A DNA stretch of 15,247 bases from assembly GCA_000434615.1 (NCBI GenBank), contig FR880836.1, forward strand, positions 1 to 15,247, given 5' to 3'. Positions 6,322-13,771 of this stretch are shown in pieces. Position 1 is the stretch's first letter; each line of letters opens with the position of its first letter. Origin of the DNA: Clostridium sp. CAG:510 (GTDB lineage: Bacteria; Bacillota; Clostridia; Lachnospirales; Lachnospiraceae). The notes beneath the pieces were generated by a model. It searched no databases and was not told where the DNA came from. It saw only the letters and a program-made list of their open reading frames with translations. Both the position numbers and the translations under genes were made by a program.

Positions 6322-7307
6322 AGGTTTTCTCCTTTTATCTTGCTGAATTCATCCGAGACAGGACGGTCTAAGAAACGCTTTTCCTCCTGGTTTATGACAA
6401 CTCTGTCGTTGTTATCCGTTATCTTTCCGATTACCGCTGCCAAAATTCCCGCTTCCTTCAAATCTCTGACCAAGTGTTCGCCGTTGTCAGTGGTAATGAG
6501 GAGGCTTCCGCCGGAGAGCATTTCATAGGGACTTATGCCGAAAAACTCGCATACTTCCACACACTCCTGTCTGATGGGTATTGCTTTCAGGTCTACGGCC
6601 AGTCCAACACCGGCGCTCTCTGCCAGTTCCCAGAGGGAAGCAAAAATGCCTCCGCCAGATACATCATGCATGGCGCCCGCATTGGACTTTATGGCGGTGG
6701 CGGCCTCCGGAAGGATGGACAATTCCTGCAGGAAAGCCTGCGCTTTTTCTATCATATGAAGCGGATAACGTTCCGCTAACCGTTCTTCATAACGGGTGGC
6801 TAAGAGTCCCGCCCCTTCGCATCCCACTTGCCCCGTAAGAACAATGTCCTGACCTGGCCGGATGTGATTTTCAAAAAGGGCTTCTCCTTCCACGCTGCCG
6901 ATGGCGGTTGCCGTCACATACGGAACACTGCAATTTTCCGACACCTCCGTGTGACCTCCCGCAATCTGAATATGTAAAATGCCCGCCGCTTCATTGGCTT
7001 TTTTCATCAGCTCCCTTAAGAAGCTTTCCTCCGTATCCGCCGGAAGCAGAAGTGTCAGAAGCACCGCCACGGGATGGGCTCCTCTTACGGCTATGCCGTT
7101 CACCGCCTTCATAATGGGCACATATACTTCTGACGGAGATGTCACAAAAAAGGTCTGGACGGACTGTACCGTGTATCCGTTTTTCTGCGCAAAAACAGCG
7201 CAGTCTTCCCCTATGCCTGCGCCATTTTTAACTTCCTTATTCTGATTGGTAATCTGCTTTAAGACGGAACGTTTCAAAACACTTTCCGATACTTTACCGA
7301 CCTTCAT
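6318..7307 (-). CDS. AIR synthase-like (PurM/HypE superfamily) protein
   Basis: The 329-residue protein belongs to the PurM/HypE/SelD/ThiL superfamily of ATP-dependent enzymes. Recognisable parts are the nucleotide-binding GIGEDCAVF at 31-39, AVNGIAVRGAHPV at 68-80, AGGHTEV at 116-122, and the C-terminal-domain motif HDVSGGGIFASLWELAE at 214-230. It differs from HypE in lacking the C-terminal cysteine (it ends KIKGENL) and from PurM by context, so its substrate is unknown. I chose the ATG at 7307 with AGAAGG 8 nt upstream rather than a TTG two codons earlier. The stop overlaps the Lrp start (ATGA). The fixed linkage to an Lrp regulator and an aminotransferase suggests a role in amino acid or cofactor metabolism, but that is inference. 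Confidence 0.85.
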   Translation of the reverse strand: MKVGKVSESVLKRSVLKQITNQNKEVKNGAGIGEDCAVFAQKNGYTVQSVQTFFVTSPSEVYVPIMKAVNGIAVRGAHPVAVLLTLLLPADTEESFLRELMKKANEAAGILHIQIAGGHTEVSENCSVPYVTATAIGSVEGEALFENHIRPGQDIVLTGQVGCEGAGLLATRYEERLAERYPLHMIEKAQAFLQELSILPEAATAIKSNAGAMHDVSGGGIFASLWELAESAGVGLAVDLKAIPIRQECVEVCEFFGISPYEMLSGGSLLITTDNGEHLVRDLKEAGILAAVIGKITDNNDRVVINQEEKRFLDRPVSDEFSKIKGENL

Positions 7308-7393
7308 ACACAATACCTTCTTATGTTTGCTCTGTCTATTTGTCTGTTCTGCTTATTGGGTTCATCCGTTTATTTTCTTATCCGGTTCATTCC

Positions 7394-8878
7394 TTATTCA
7401 GTGGGTGCTGCAGGCGCCGCCGCTGCCGCTGCCTGCTGTGCGTTAAGAATGGCAATCACGTTTTTCACATGGTCAATGCTGCCGGTGCCGCACGCTGCCA
7501 TAATCTCATTATACGCATTGGCATCTGCGGTTGAAACACCAACGACTGCGCTTCTGGGAACCATTTTGTAGTTGCTGCTGTTTACCACTTCCCTGCTTAC
7601 CTGCACGCCGTCCTCTTTTACCACCTTCCAGAGTCTTGCCTTGTAGCCGATGTGGGCACCTGTCACACTGATGTAACCCAGCGGATAAGCAGCATCCGGA
7701 TAAAGGGCGTCAGATGTGGGGTTAATGGTTTCCAGTATTTCGCTTTCATATTCCACCGTACGGTTCGCCGGTCTTGTTTCCACACCATAGATGGTGAAGG
7801 TAATCTTTTTATCCTCTGTATGTCCTTCTATGTAAACAGGATGCTCTGTATTGTTTACAAATTTGAAATCCTTACCGGAAGACTCGGCAATCGCCGCATC
7901 CGCGGAGGGACTTACATAGCTGACAATCATGGAGTGATTGTAACGCTCCGTCACATCCAGCTCGGATAACAGAACGGCATTGTAAAGGGTGGTAGAAACC
8001 TGGCAGATACCGCCGCCGAGGGAGTCAACAACCTTGCCGTTCAGATAAGAACCCGCCATATAGTATCCGTTTTTCTCGGAGAAAGGAGAAACTGTCTGGT
8101 AGGTAGAAAATTCGTCTCCGGGATAAAGGGTAGTGCCGTCAATCAGTCGGCAGCCGTTGGCTATGTTGCCGCTTCTGTTGGAATTGGAACTCTTGTAGGT
8201 TGTGGTATAAGTACCCAGCACATCTTTTACTAAGGAAAGCTCTTCCTCATTTCCCCGGGGCTGCTCCTCTTCCACCGTCAGGGCAATGGTTTCGTTTCCT
8301 CTTGCCCACTTGTTTGTCATGTAATCGTACACTTCATCAATGGAAGTTTCCACATCCAGACGATACCCTGTCTGTCCGTCCGTAATCTTAAACGCACCGT
8401 TTTCACGGGTCAGTGTATAGTCAATGGCCTCCCGGTCAAAAACGCTGCACTTCTCTACCAGCACATTATTGATGGCGGTTACATCAAATCCCAATTCAAT
8501 GGGATAGACCTTATTTTCATTCTCTAAATCCTTCAGCTCCTTGTATCGCTGCACCACATTGCCGTGCATGCCGAGCTCCTTTGCCTCTTCGATAATGTCG
8601 GTATTTTTCCAAGAAAGCCCCAGCTCACCCGCCGTTACCGTCACTTCATTATCGCCTGCTGCAAGAAGTGTGATTTCCGCTTCTTTCAAAGAATCCACAT
8701 ACGCATTGATTGCTTCCGCTGCTTCTTCTTCTGTCATGCCGGCAAGAGAAATCTCTTCCGCATAGACGCCCTTTTTCAGAGTGTCATCGCCCTTTGCCTC
8801 CACGTTTACCGTAAGGAGGAAAAAAGCACAAAAGACAGTACCCAAAAGCAGCATTGCTTTTGAAACCATTTTTTTCAT
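7394..8878 (-). CDS. VanW family protein with peptidoglycan-binding-like and G5 domains
   Basis: This 494-residue exported protein starts with a signal peptide or anchor (MKKMVSKAMLLLGTVFCAFF, cleavage likely near VEAKG). It continues with a YoaR-like putative peptidoglycan-binding region (about 85-205), a VanW domain (about 218-365, with DEFSTYQTVSPFSEKNGYY and the GGGICQVSTTLYNA core) and a G5-like domain (about 375-448). An Ala/Pro-rich tail (QQAAAAAAPAAPTE) ends it. VanW proteins occur in vancomycin resistance clusters, but most, like this one, are chromosomal cell-envelope proteins of undefined role; there is no sign of a resistance operon. The ATG at 8878 has GAGGAG 8 nt upstream. It probably lies in one transcript with the small membrane protein gene upstream, behind the promoter at 9160-9188. 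Confidence 0.92.
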   Translation of the reverse strand: MKKMVSKAMLLLGTVFCAFFLLTVNVEAKGDDTLKKGVYAEEISLAGMTEEEAAEAINAYVDSLKEAEITLLAAGDNEVTVTAGELGLSWKNTDIIEEAKELGMHGNVVQRYKELKDLENENKVYPIELGFDVTAINNVLVEKCSVFDREAIDYTLTRENGAFKITDGQTGYRLDVETSIDEVYDYMTNKWARGNETIALTVEEEQPRGNEEELSLVKDVLGTYTTTYKSSNSNRSGNIANGCRLIDGTTLYPGDEFSTYQTVSPFSEKNGYYMAGSYLNGKVVDSLGGGICQVSTTLYNAVLLSELDVTERYNHSMIVSYVSPSADAAIAESSGKDFKFVNNTEHPVYIEGHTEDKKITFTIYGVETRPANRTVEYESEILETINPTSDALYPDAAYPLGYISVTGAHIGYKARLWKVVKEDGVQVSREVVNSSNYKMVPRSAVVGVSTADANAYNEIMAACGTGSIDHVKNVIAILNAQQAAAAAAPAAPTE

Positions 8879-8898
8879 ATCCTCTACTCCTCAAAACC

Positions 8899-8923
8899 TT
8901 CCCGCAATTGTCATCCGCGGGAA
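8899..8923 (-). other. Hairpin in the leader between the small membrane gene and vanW-like gene
   Basis: A perfect 7-bp inverted repeat, TTCCCGC/GCGGGAA, flanks an 11-nt loop. It sits about 20 nt upstream of the start codon of the VanW-family gene. Only a short run of T (GGTTTTG) follows on the minus strand, so it is at best a leaky terminator or an RNA stability element. Confidence 0.4.
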
Positions 8924-8994
8924 AATATGCTACCATAATGCTGCGGAACATGCTGCACATGGCGGCCAACCACACTGCCTGCTCCTGCGGCAGC

Positions 8995-9096
8995 CTACAT
9001 ACCAAGTGCCATGGGAAGCACCATCGCTATGATTAAGAAAATAATAATCACGGCGGAAATTATCTTTTTTGTTTTCCTGCTGTAGATATTAAACAT
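8995..9096 (-). CDS. Small single-span membrane protein (33 aa), unknown function
   Basis: The reading frame encodes 33 residues: a short basic head (MFNIYSRKTKK) followed by a hydrophobic stretch of about 20 residues (IISAVIIIFLIIAMVLPMAL) and a short tail GM. This is the layout of a single-pass small membrane protein with its N terminus inside. A good sigma-A promoter lies 57-90 bp upstream on the same strand, which supports expression. The ribosome binding site is weak (AAAGG about 12 nt before the ATG); an in-frame GTG eight codons upstream is an alternative start. It precedes the VanW-family gene by about 116 bp. I do not recognise a named family, although similar tiny proteins seem familiar from Lachnospiraceae. 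Confidence 0.6.
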   Translation of the reverse strand: MFNIYSRKTKKIISAVIIIFLIIAMVLPMALGM

Positions 9097-9119
9097 AACG
9101 CTACCATGCCTTTCCACAA

Positions 9120-9137
9120 CCTGCAGACCCCTGCAGG
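9120..9137. repeat. Perfect 7-bp inverted repeat in the divergent region
   Basis: CCTGCAG and CTGCAGG are separated by ACCC between the minus-strand small membrane gene and the plus-strand gene. It would form a GC-rich hairpin in the leader of the minus-strand transcript that starts near 9153, or could be an operator. No T-run follows, so it is not a terminator. Confidence 0.5.
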
Positions 9138-9159
9138 CACTATTTTCTACTGAAAGGAT

Positions 9160-9188
9160 ATTATATATGAAAACATTATTTTTGTCCA
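9160..9188 (-). promoter_or_regulatory. Sigma-A promoter for the small membrane protein/VanW transcript
   Basis: On the minus strand TGGACA (9183-9188) is followed after exactly 17 nt by TATAAT (9160-9165), one mismatch from the -35 consensus and a perfect -10. The start point would be near 9153, giving a leader of about 57 nt before the small membrane protein. The -35 box lies inside the first codons of the plus-strand gene, and the -10 overlaps the region just after its ribosome binding site. Confidence 0.75.
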
Positions 9189-9871
9189 GTTTAATCAGTT
9201 TTTGTCTGCTAATCTTCCTTTTGAACAAGCGCCATTCCAAAATGGAAAAGAGCATGAAGGAAGCCTTCTGGAAACGGGAAGAAGAGGCCAACCACACCAG
9301 ACGCAAATCGCTCGACAATCTTCCTTATATTACCATTCCTCTGGAGGAGCTGCCGCTTGCCTGCCACATCACCGGCGATGCCGCAGCCGTCCGAAATACC
9401 GGCGATGCCGCAGCAAATGAAACCATCTCCGAGGAATGCAAGGAAATCTTAAGGAGCCTGTCCACCCGGAAAATCGTCAATTTGACCGGATACACCAACA
9501 CGGACTTAAAGCTCTCCTACGGCACCGCCAACATCACATGCCTTACCGAGTACGACCAGAACTACACCCTGCTTGTCTCCACCCTGCAGAAATGGGCGGA
9601 AGTCCTGTACCGGGGCGGGGCAGATAAGGAATGCCGGCAGGTTTTGGAATATGCCGTTTCCATCGGCACCGATGTGAGCCACACCTACTTTCTTTTAGCG
9701 GATCTGTATGACGAGGAGGGCGAAAGTGACCTGAAATACAGCCTTATCGAAAAAGCTTCCGGGCTTTCCTCCTTAAGCAGCAAGGTCATCGTCCGTACTT
9801 TGCAAGGATCTGGTCCGTATAGCGGCTGGCTTCGCTCCGGGTCAGATGCTCAATCGAATACTCTACCGTAA
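9167..9871 (+). CDS. Membrane-anchored protein of unknown function, possible TPR-like C-terminal half
   Basis: This is the only plus-strand gene. The 234-residue product begins with a hydrophobic anchor (MKTLFLSSLISFCLLIFLLN) followed by a charged, probably coiled stretch (KRHSKMEKSMKEAFWKREEE). Residues 95-200 are helical, with pieces such as YTLLVSTLQKWAEVLYRGG, CRQVLEYAVSIGTDVSHTYFLLADLYDEEG and KYSLIEKASGL that resemble tetratricopeptide helix pairs. The ATG at 9167 has AAAGGA 8 nt upstream. A 9-residue duplication (TGDAAA) occurs near 70-84. The last 28 residues lie opposite the 3' end of the exonuclease gene and look unlike structured protein (SGPYSGWLRSGSDAQS), so the original stop may have been lost. 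I do not recognise a named family. Confidence 0.75.
   Translation: MKTLFLSSLISFCLLIFLLNKRHSKMEKSMKEAFWKREEEANHTRRKSLDNLPYITIPLEELPLACHITGDAAAVRNTGDAAANETISEECKEILRSLSTRKIVNLTGYTNTDLKLSYGTANITCLTEYDQNYTLLVSTLQKWAEVLYRGGADKECRQVLEYAVSIGTDVSHTYFLLADLYDEEGESDLKYSLIEKASGLSSLSSKVIVRTLQGSGPYSGWLRSGSDAQSNTLP
9371..9414 (+). repeat. Short in-frame direct repeat (17 bp, 27 bp apart)
   Basis: ACCGGCGATGCCGCAGC occurs at 9371-9387 and again at 9398-9414. The 27-bp offset is nine codons, so the protein carries TGDAAA twice. It looks like a recent tandem duplication in a linker between the membrane anchor and the helical domain. Confidence 0.85.
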
Positions 9872-10499
9872 TTTTATGCAGCTCCAACAGTTTATATAAC
9901 CTTTCTTTTTGCGCCGCCGTTGCCGGCGCATCTTTTTTCACCTGATAATTGAGTTTATGCGGCTGAAAATATTTCTCAGCGCCCTCTTTTCCGGAAAAAA
10001 GCTCCCATAGCTTATCGTACAGAGCGACCGTTGCCATGGCATCCCCCAGCGCCCTGTGCGCCTTATGCGAAATTCCAAAATGCTCACACAGATAGGGCAG
10101 GCTCCGGTGGGGCAGCTCCGTCAGATATACTCTGGCAATTTTCAGGGTATCCAGCCCTTCCCGTTCAAAGCTTCCCTTTCCGTTCACCACCGCTTTTTTT
10201 AAGAAAGAATAATCAAAAAGCACACTGTGTCCCAGCAGAATATCCTCTCCCGCAAAGTGCAGGAAATCCGGCAGCACCTCGTTTATGACATGCTTGTCAG
10301 AAAGCATGTCATCCGTAATGCCTGTAATCCCCGTAATCCGTTCCTCCAAAGGCCTGCAGGGGTTAACCAGCGTCTGGAAGGTGTCCGCTATTTTCCCGCC
10401 ACGCACCTTCACGGCGCCGATTTCTATGATTTTGTCTGTTTTCGGGTTTAAGCCTGTGGTCTCCAAATCCACACACAGGTAATCACTTATTTTATCCAT
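9786..10499 (-). CDS. DnaQ/PolC-like 3'-5' exonuclease
   Basis: The 237-residue protein carries the DEDDh exonuclease domain used for proofreading and nucleic acid trimming. Catalytic residues are visible as Asp11 and Glu13 in CVDLETTGL, Asp96 in HSVLFDYSFL, and His148 with Asp153 in HRALGDA. Residues after about 185 form an extra C-terminal region (TAAQKERLYKLLELHKITVEY...) ending in QILAKYGR, which resembles a small helical accessory domain. It is a stand-alone exonuclease rather than a part of PolC. The ATG at 10499 overlaps the nth stop by 8 nt (ATGGATAA), suggesting coupling with the base-excision repair enzyme upstream. Its 3' end overlaps the convergent plus-strand gene by 86 bp. Confidence 0.92.
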   Translation of the reverse strand: MDKISDYLCVDLETTGLNPKTDKIIEIGAVKVRGGKIADTFQTLVNPCRPLEERITGITGITDDMLSDKHVINEVLPDFLHFAGEDILLGHSVLFDYSFLKKAVVNGKGSFEREGLDTLKIARVYLTELPHRSLPYLCEHFGISHKAHRALGDAMATVALYDKLWELFSGKEGAEKYFQPHKLNYQVKKDAPATAAQKERLYKLLELHKITVEYSIEHLTRSEASRYTDQILAKYGR

Positions 10500-11148
10500 T
10501 TTTCTTGCCGGCAGCTTTCTTTTGTTTATAGGAAGGACATAAATCCGTAAGGAAGCACTCGTCGCACTTAGGCGTCGGCGCCTTACAGATTTCCCTGCCG
10601 AAGGTGATAAGCTGGATGTTGTATAAAATCCAGTGATCCTTGGGCAGCACCTTCATCAGCTCCTGCTCCGCCTTAACGGGGTCGTCCGATTTCGTAATGC
10701 CGAGCTTTAAGGAAATCCGCTTCACATGGGTATCCACCACGATGCTGGGCTCATGGAAAATGTTTCCCCGGATCACATTGGCAGTCTTTCGCCCCACACC
10801 TGCCAGGGATGTCAGTTCGTCGATACCGGAGGGCACTTCTCCGTTGTATTTCTCCATCAAATCCCTGCAGCAGGCAATGATGTTTTTCGCCTTGTTATGG
10901 TAAAAGCCGGTGGAATGGATATCCTGCTCCAGCTCCTTTAGGTCTGCTGCCGCAAAGGCCTCCACGGAAGGATATTTCACAAACAGATCCTTCGTAACAA
11001 TATTCACCCTGGCATCCGTACACTGGGCGCTTAACATTGTGGCAATCAAAAGCTGCCACGCATTTTCATGGTCTAAGGAGCACCTGAAGTCCGTGCCGTA
11101 ATGGGCATCCATTCTCTCTAAAATTTCTGTTACACGTTTTCCGGCCAT
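10492..11148 (-). CDS. nth: Endonuclease III (DNA glycosylase/AP lyase)
   Basis: The 218-residue enzyme removes oxidised pyrimidines from DNA and nicks the abasic site in base excision repair. The helix-hairpin-helix LAGVGRKTANVI (about 115-126) holds the catalytic Lys121, and the catalytic Asp139 lies in VVDTHVKRI. The four cysteines of the [4Fe-4S] loop are complete, with spacing C-x6-C-x2-C-x5-C at 188, 195, 198 and 204. Length is typical. The ATG at 11148 has GGGAGG about 10 nt upstream and lies 19 nt inside the radical SAM gene; the stop overlaps the exonuclease start. This arrangement suggests one transcript for radical SAM protein, nth and exonuclease. Confidence 0.97.
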   Translation of the reverse strand: MAGKRVTEILERMDAHYGTDFRCSLDHENAWQLLIATMLSAQCTDARVNIVTKDLFVKYPSVEAFAAADLKELEQDIHSTGFYHNKAKNIIACCRDLMEKYNGEVPSGIDELTSLAGVGRKTANVIRGNIFHEPSIVVDTHVKRISLKLGITKSDDPVKAEQELMKVLPKDHWILYNIQLITFGREICKAPTPKCDECFLTDLCPSYKQKKAAGKKNG

Positions 11149-12866
11149 AGTACTTTTGCCTCCCTTGTCAGCGGATCTCTGTGGTCATAATCAAATAAAA
11201 GGAACGCCTGTTCCGGCAATCTCTTCACTCCTGACACATCTGTCGCCCACACAGAATAGGAAAACGGCTCTAAATGTGTCATACGTGACAACTGGGGCGC
11301 CGGTATTTCCGACAGATGCGGCAGATACCTTCTTTCCGCTTCTTCCTTTTTATAAAATGCATGTATTACAGGCTGCAGATCATGTAAATCAGGAGCGAAG
11401 TCCGGCCGGCTCTTTAGATTTTCCCGCACATACAAATCAAAGAGAAGCAGCTCCTTATACAGTTCTTGGCGCTCCGGATGGATGGTTTTCGCAAAGGAAA
11501 GCAGCGCCTGATACCGGTAAATCCGGGAGGGAGTTTCCACAAAGAAGCCCTGTTCTTCGTAGAAATCTGCCAGTGCTTCGTAAAAAGCAAAGGCTCCCTG
11601 CCCAAAATCCGCTATCATCACCGGCAGGCTGTGTGCAAACTGCCCGCTGTTGTAGTAGATTTCCACCATTTCTTCTATCCGTTTCAGCCGGCAGATTTCC
11701 ATGAAGGAGAGCCAGTTGGTATACAACACCTCATACGGTGCGTAATCGGTATAAACAAGACCATAGCTTTCCGCCATCTCTGCCATATAGGAGCCTTTCA
11801 GCACCTTTAAGAAGCCAAGCTGGAGCTGTTCCGGCTCCATGGCATATACGTCATCAAAGGAACAGGCAAAGCTGTCATAATCTTCATAAGGAAGACCCGC
11901 TATCAAATCCAGATGAATATGCACATTGTGTGCCGCTTTTAAGGCAGCCACCACCTGTTTCAGCTTTTCAATGTCCATCACACGGCGGATTTCCCGCAGC
12001 GTATCGGTGTTTGTGGACTGCACGCCGATTTCAAACTGTACCAGACCGGGACGCATCTTTGCCACCAGTGCAATCTCATCCTCCCGGAGAATATCTCCCG
12101 CAATCTCAAAATGGAAGTTAGTGACACCATTGTCATGGTCATACAGATACTGCCAGACAGCCATGGCATGGTCGTGATTGCAGTTAAAGGTCCTGTCTAC
12201 AAATTTAACCTGCTTTACCTTTTTCTCCAGGAAAAAAGCAAGCTCCTTCTTTACCACCTCAATATCCCGGAAACGCACGGTTTTATCAATGGATGACAGA
12301 CAGTAGCTGCAACGGAACGGACAGCCGCGCTGGGTTTCATAGTAAATAATCCGGTTGGTAAAGGGCGCCATATCATCGTATAAAAACGGTACGTCCGTCA
12401 GATTAAGAGGTTTTCTTTCCGGTGTCATACCGCTTCTCAGCATAAGACCCGGAATATCCTTAAGGGACTCCGGATTTTTCTTCACATAATACTTCACCAC
12501 CTGGGCAAAGGTCGCTTCACCTTCGCCGATAAAAATACCGGTGAGATACGGATATTTCCGCAAAAGCTTATTCGCATCATACGTGACCTCCGGTCCGCCT
12601 AAAAACACCGGCAGCTTGGGCAGAAGCTTGTGCAGCTCGCCCATCAGCTTTTCGACCATGCCGATGTTCCAGATATAGCAGGAAAAGCCGATAACATCCG
12701 GCTTTCTCCTGTAGATATCCTCTAAAATGTCCTCCATGCGGTTGTTGATGGTGTATTCGGCAATCTCTACCGCATCGGTATATTCCCCGGCAAACCTTTT
12801 CAGGCTGTAAACCGCCGGATTGGAATGAATATATTTGGCATTTACTGCCACCAGTAAAAATTTCAT
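11130..12866 (-). CDS. B12-binding-domain-type radical SAM protein (DUF4080 type)
   Basis: The 578-residue protein has an N-terminal Rossmann-like domain of the cobalamin-binding type (about 1-140, with FSCYIWN and FLGGPEVTYD). A radical SAM domain follows, whose cluster-binding CPFRCSYC supplies Cys182, Cys186 and Cys189. The typical motifs FEIGVQSTN and HLDLIAGLPYE follow, and a C-terminal region of about 200 residues resembles DUF4080. The classical DxHxxG cobalamin ligand motif is not seen: the equivalent region reads NAKYIHSNPAVYSL. Cobalamin binding is therefore doubtful. It is expected to cleave S-adenosylmethionine with a [4Fe-4S] cluster, but substrate and product are unknown. The start ATG at 12866 has only a weak purine-rich leader (GGAAGAAGTGAG). 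It overlaps nth by 19 nt. Confidence 0.88.
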   Translation of the reverse strand: MKFLLVAVNAKYIHSNPAVYSLKRFAGEYTDAVEIAEYTINNRMEDILEDIYRRKPDVIGFSCYIWNIGMVEKLMGELHKLLPKLPVFLGGPEVTYDANKLLRKYPYLTGIFIGEGEATFAQVVKYYVKKNPESLKDIPGLMLRSGMTPERKPLNLTDVPFLYDDMAPFTNRIIYYETQRGCPFRCSYCLSSIDKTVRFRDIEVVKKELAFFLEKKVKQVKFVDRTFNCNHDHAMAVWQYLYDHDNGVTNFHFEIAGDILREDEIALVAKMRPGLVQFEIGVQSTNTDTLREIRRVMDIEKLKQVVAALKAAHNVHIHLDLIAGLPYEDYDSFACSFDDVYAMEPEQLQLGFLKVLKGSYMAEMAESYGLVYTDYAPYEVLYTNWLSFMEICRLKRIEEMVEIYYNSGQFAHSLPVMIADFGQGAFAFYEALADFYEEQGFFVETPSRIYRYQALLSFAKTIHPERQELYKELLLFDLYVRENLKSRPDFAPDLHDLQPVIHAFYKKEEAERRYLPHLSEIPAPQLSRMTHLEPFSYSVWATDVSGVKRLPEQAFLLFDYDHRDPLTREAKVLWPENV

Positions 12867-12910
12867 TTTCTCACTTCTTCCGTTCTTTCCATGATTGTAG
12901 CATTCTTCCC

Positions 12911-13618
12911 CTACAAAAACTTCTGTATCAGACCCTCTGTCAGATAATCCGCTAACTCCATAATCTGGTTTTCCTGCTCGGCAAACAACCGGATAACTTC
13001 ATTATAATCGCCGGACAGCTCCGCTTCCATGATATTCTTGATCATATCGAGGTGACGGTTCAGGTACATGGTCAGCTCGCCGTAATCATACTCGGAATTA
13101 TTGTCCGACCAGAATTTAGCCAGCCCGGCGGCATTGTCCCGCCACAAAGCATCCTGCTTTTCTTCTTCCGCTATATCGCCGTCCTTCATCGCCTGCAGGA
13201 TTTTTCCTGCAATTTCTATATGCTCTTCCAAAAGATCCGTTAATGCGGAAATCTTATTTTCCGAATAAAAAGGAGCAAATACCGAGGCAATATCCTCTGC
13301 GGTCTGCAGCAGTCTTTCTTCCACAGCACTCTTACCGGGAAGGTCATTCAAAAATGCCGACTGGAATATAAGCTCCCAGTAAATATGCTGCATCCAGCTC
13401 TCCCGCATTTCGTTGTTCAGCTTCAGTTCTTCTTCCTGCATGTCGTTCTGTCCTACGCCGGAACAGATATACAGTTTTCCTCCCACCTGCAGATTATAAG
13501 GATTGACACCGGGATTGCGCATCATAATATCCGGCACCGTCGTCCGGTACTTCTGCGCTAATTTATAAAAAGAGTCGCCCGGCTGTATGATATGAATTAC
13601 TGTTCTGCAAAAAGCCAT
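12911..13618 (-). CDS. LysM-domain protein with helical C-terminal domain, no signal peptide
   Basis: The 235-residue protein has one LysM domain at about residues 6-52 (VIHIIQPGDSFYKLAQKYRT...VGGKLYIC), a module that binds N-acetylglucosamine polymers. From about 65 on it is all helical, with regularly spaced His and Glu (WMQHIYWE, LLEEHIEIAGKI, LNRHLDMIKNI, FAEQENQIMELADYL), reminiscent of a four-helix bundle. There is no signal peptide or membrane segment. In endospore formers such LysM proteins often act at the forespore surface, because they are made in the mother cell; that role here is inference. The ATG at 13618 is preceded by GGAG with a 6 nt spacer, better than a TTG four codons upstream. 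The gene stands alone between the exporter and the radical SAM gene. Confidence 0.82.
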   Translation of the reverse strand: MAFCRTVIHIIQPGDSFYKLAQKYRTTVPDIMMRNPGVNPYNLQVGGKLYICSGVGQNDMQEEELKLNNEMRESWMQHIYWELIFQSAFLNDLPGKSAVEERLLQTAEDIASVFAPFYSENKISALTDLLEEHIEIAGKILQAMKDGDIAEEEKQDALWRDNAAGLAKFWSDNNSEYDYGELTMYLNRHLDMIKNIMEAELSGDYNEVIRLFAEQENQIMELADYLTEGLIQKFL

Positions 13619-13771
13619 CGTACACTCCAAAGGATAAGTTATTCTACTATATGCAGCGCTATGACAGAAGTTTCATATCACCGGGTAACAGTCAAACACA
13701 CACTGCCACTTCACGCAAAGCAATCAGAATGCTCGTAGACTCTTCACATGCAGCAATCCGGGCGTACGCCG

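Noticed and set aside
6318..7307. HypE hydrogenase maturation protein
   Set aside because: The C-terminal cysteine essential in HypE is missing and no hydrogenase or hyp genes are near.
7394..8878. Vancomycin resistance gene
   Set aside because: VanW domains are common in chromosomal envelope proteins; no vanHAX ligase, dehydrogenase or two-component genes are present.
8784..9005. A 73-residue minus-strand protein upstream of the VanW-family gene
   Set aside because: It overlaps the signal-peptide region of the VanW-family gene in another frame, with no ribosome binding site and low-complexity, unprotein-like content.
13619..13771. Promoter for the LysM gene near TATAGT/TAGAAT
   Set aside because: The -10-like sequences at about 13643-13653 lack a matching -35 box or an extended -10, so the site is not reliable.
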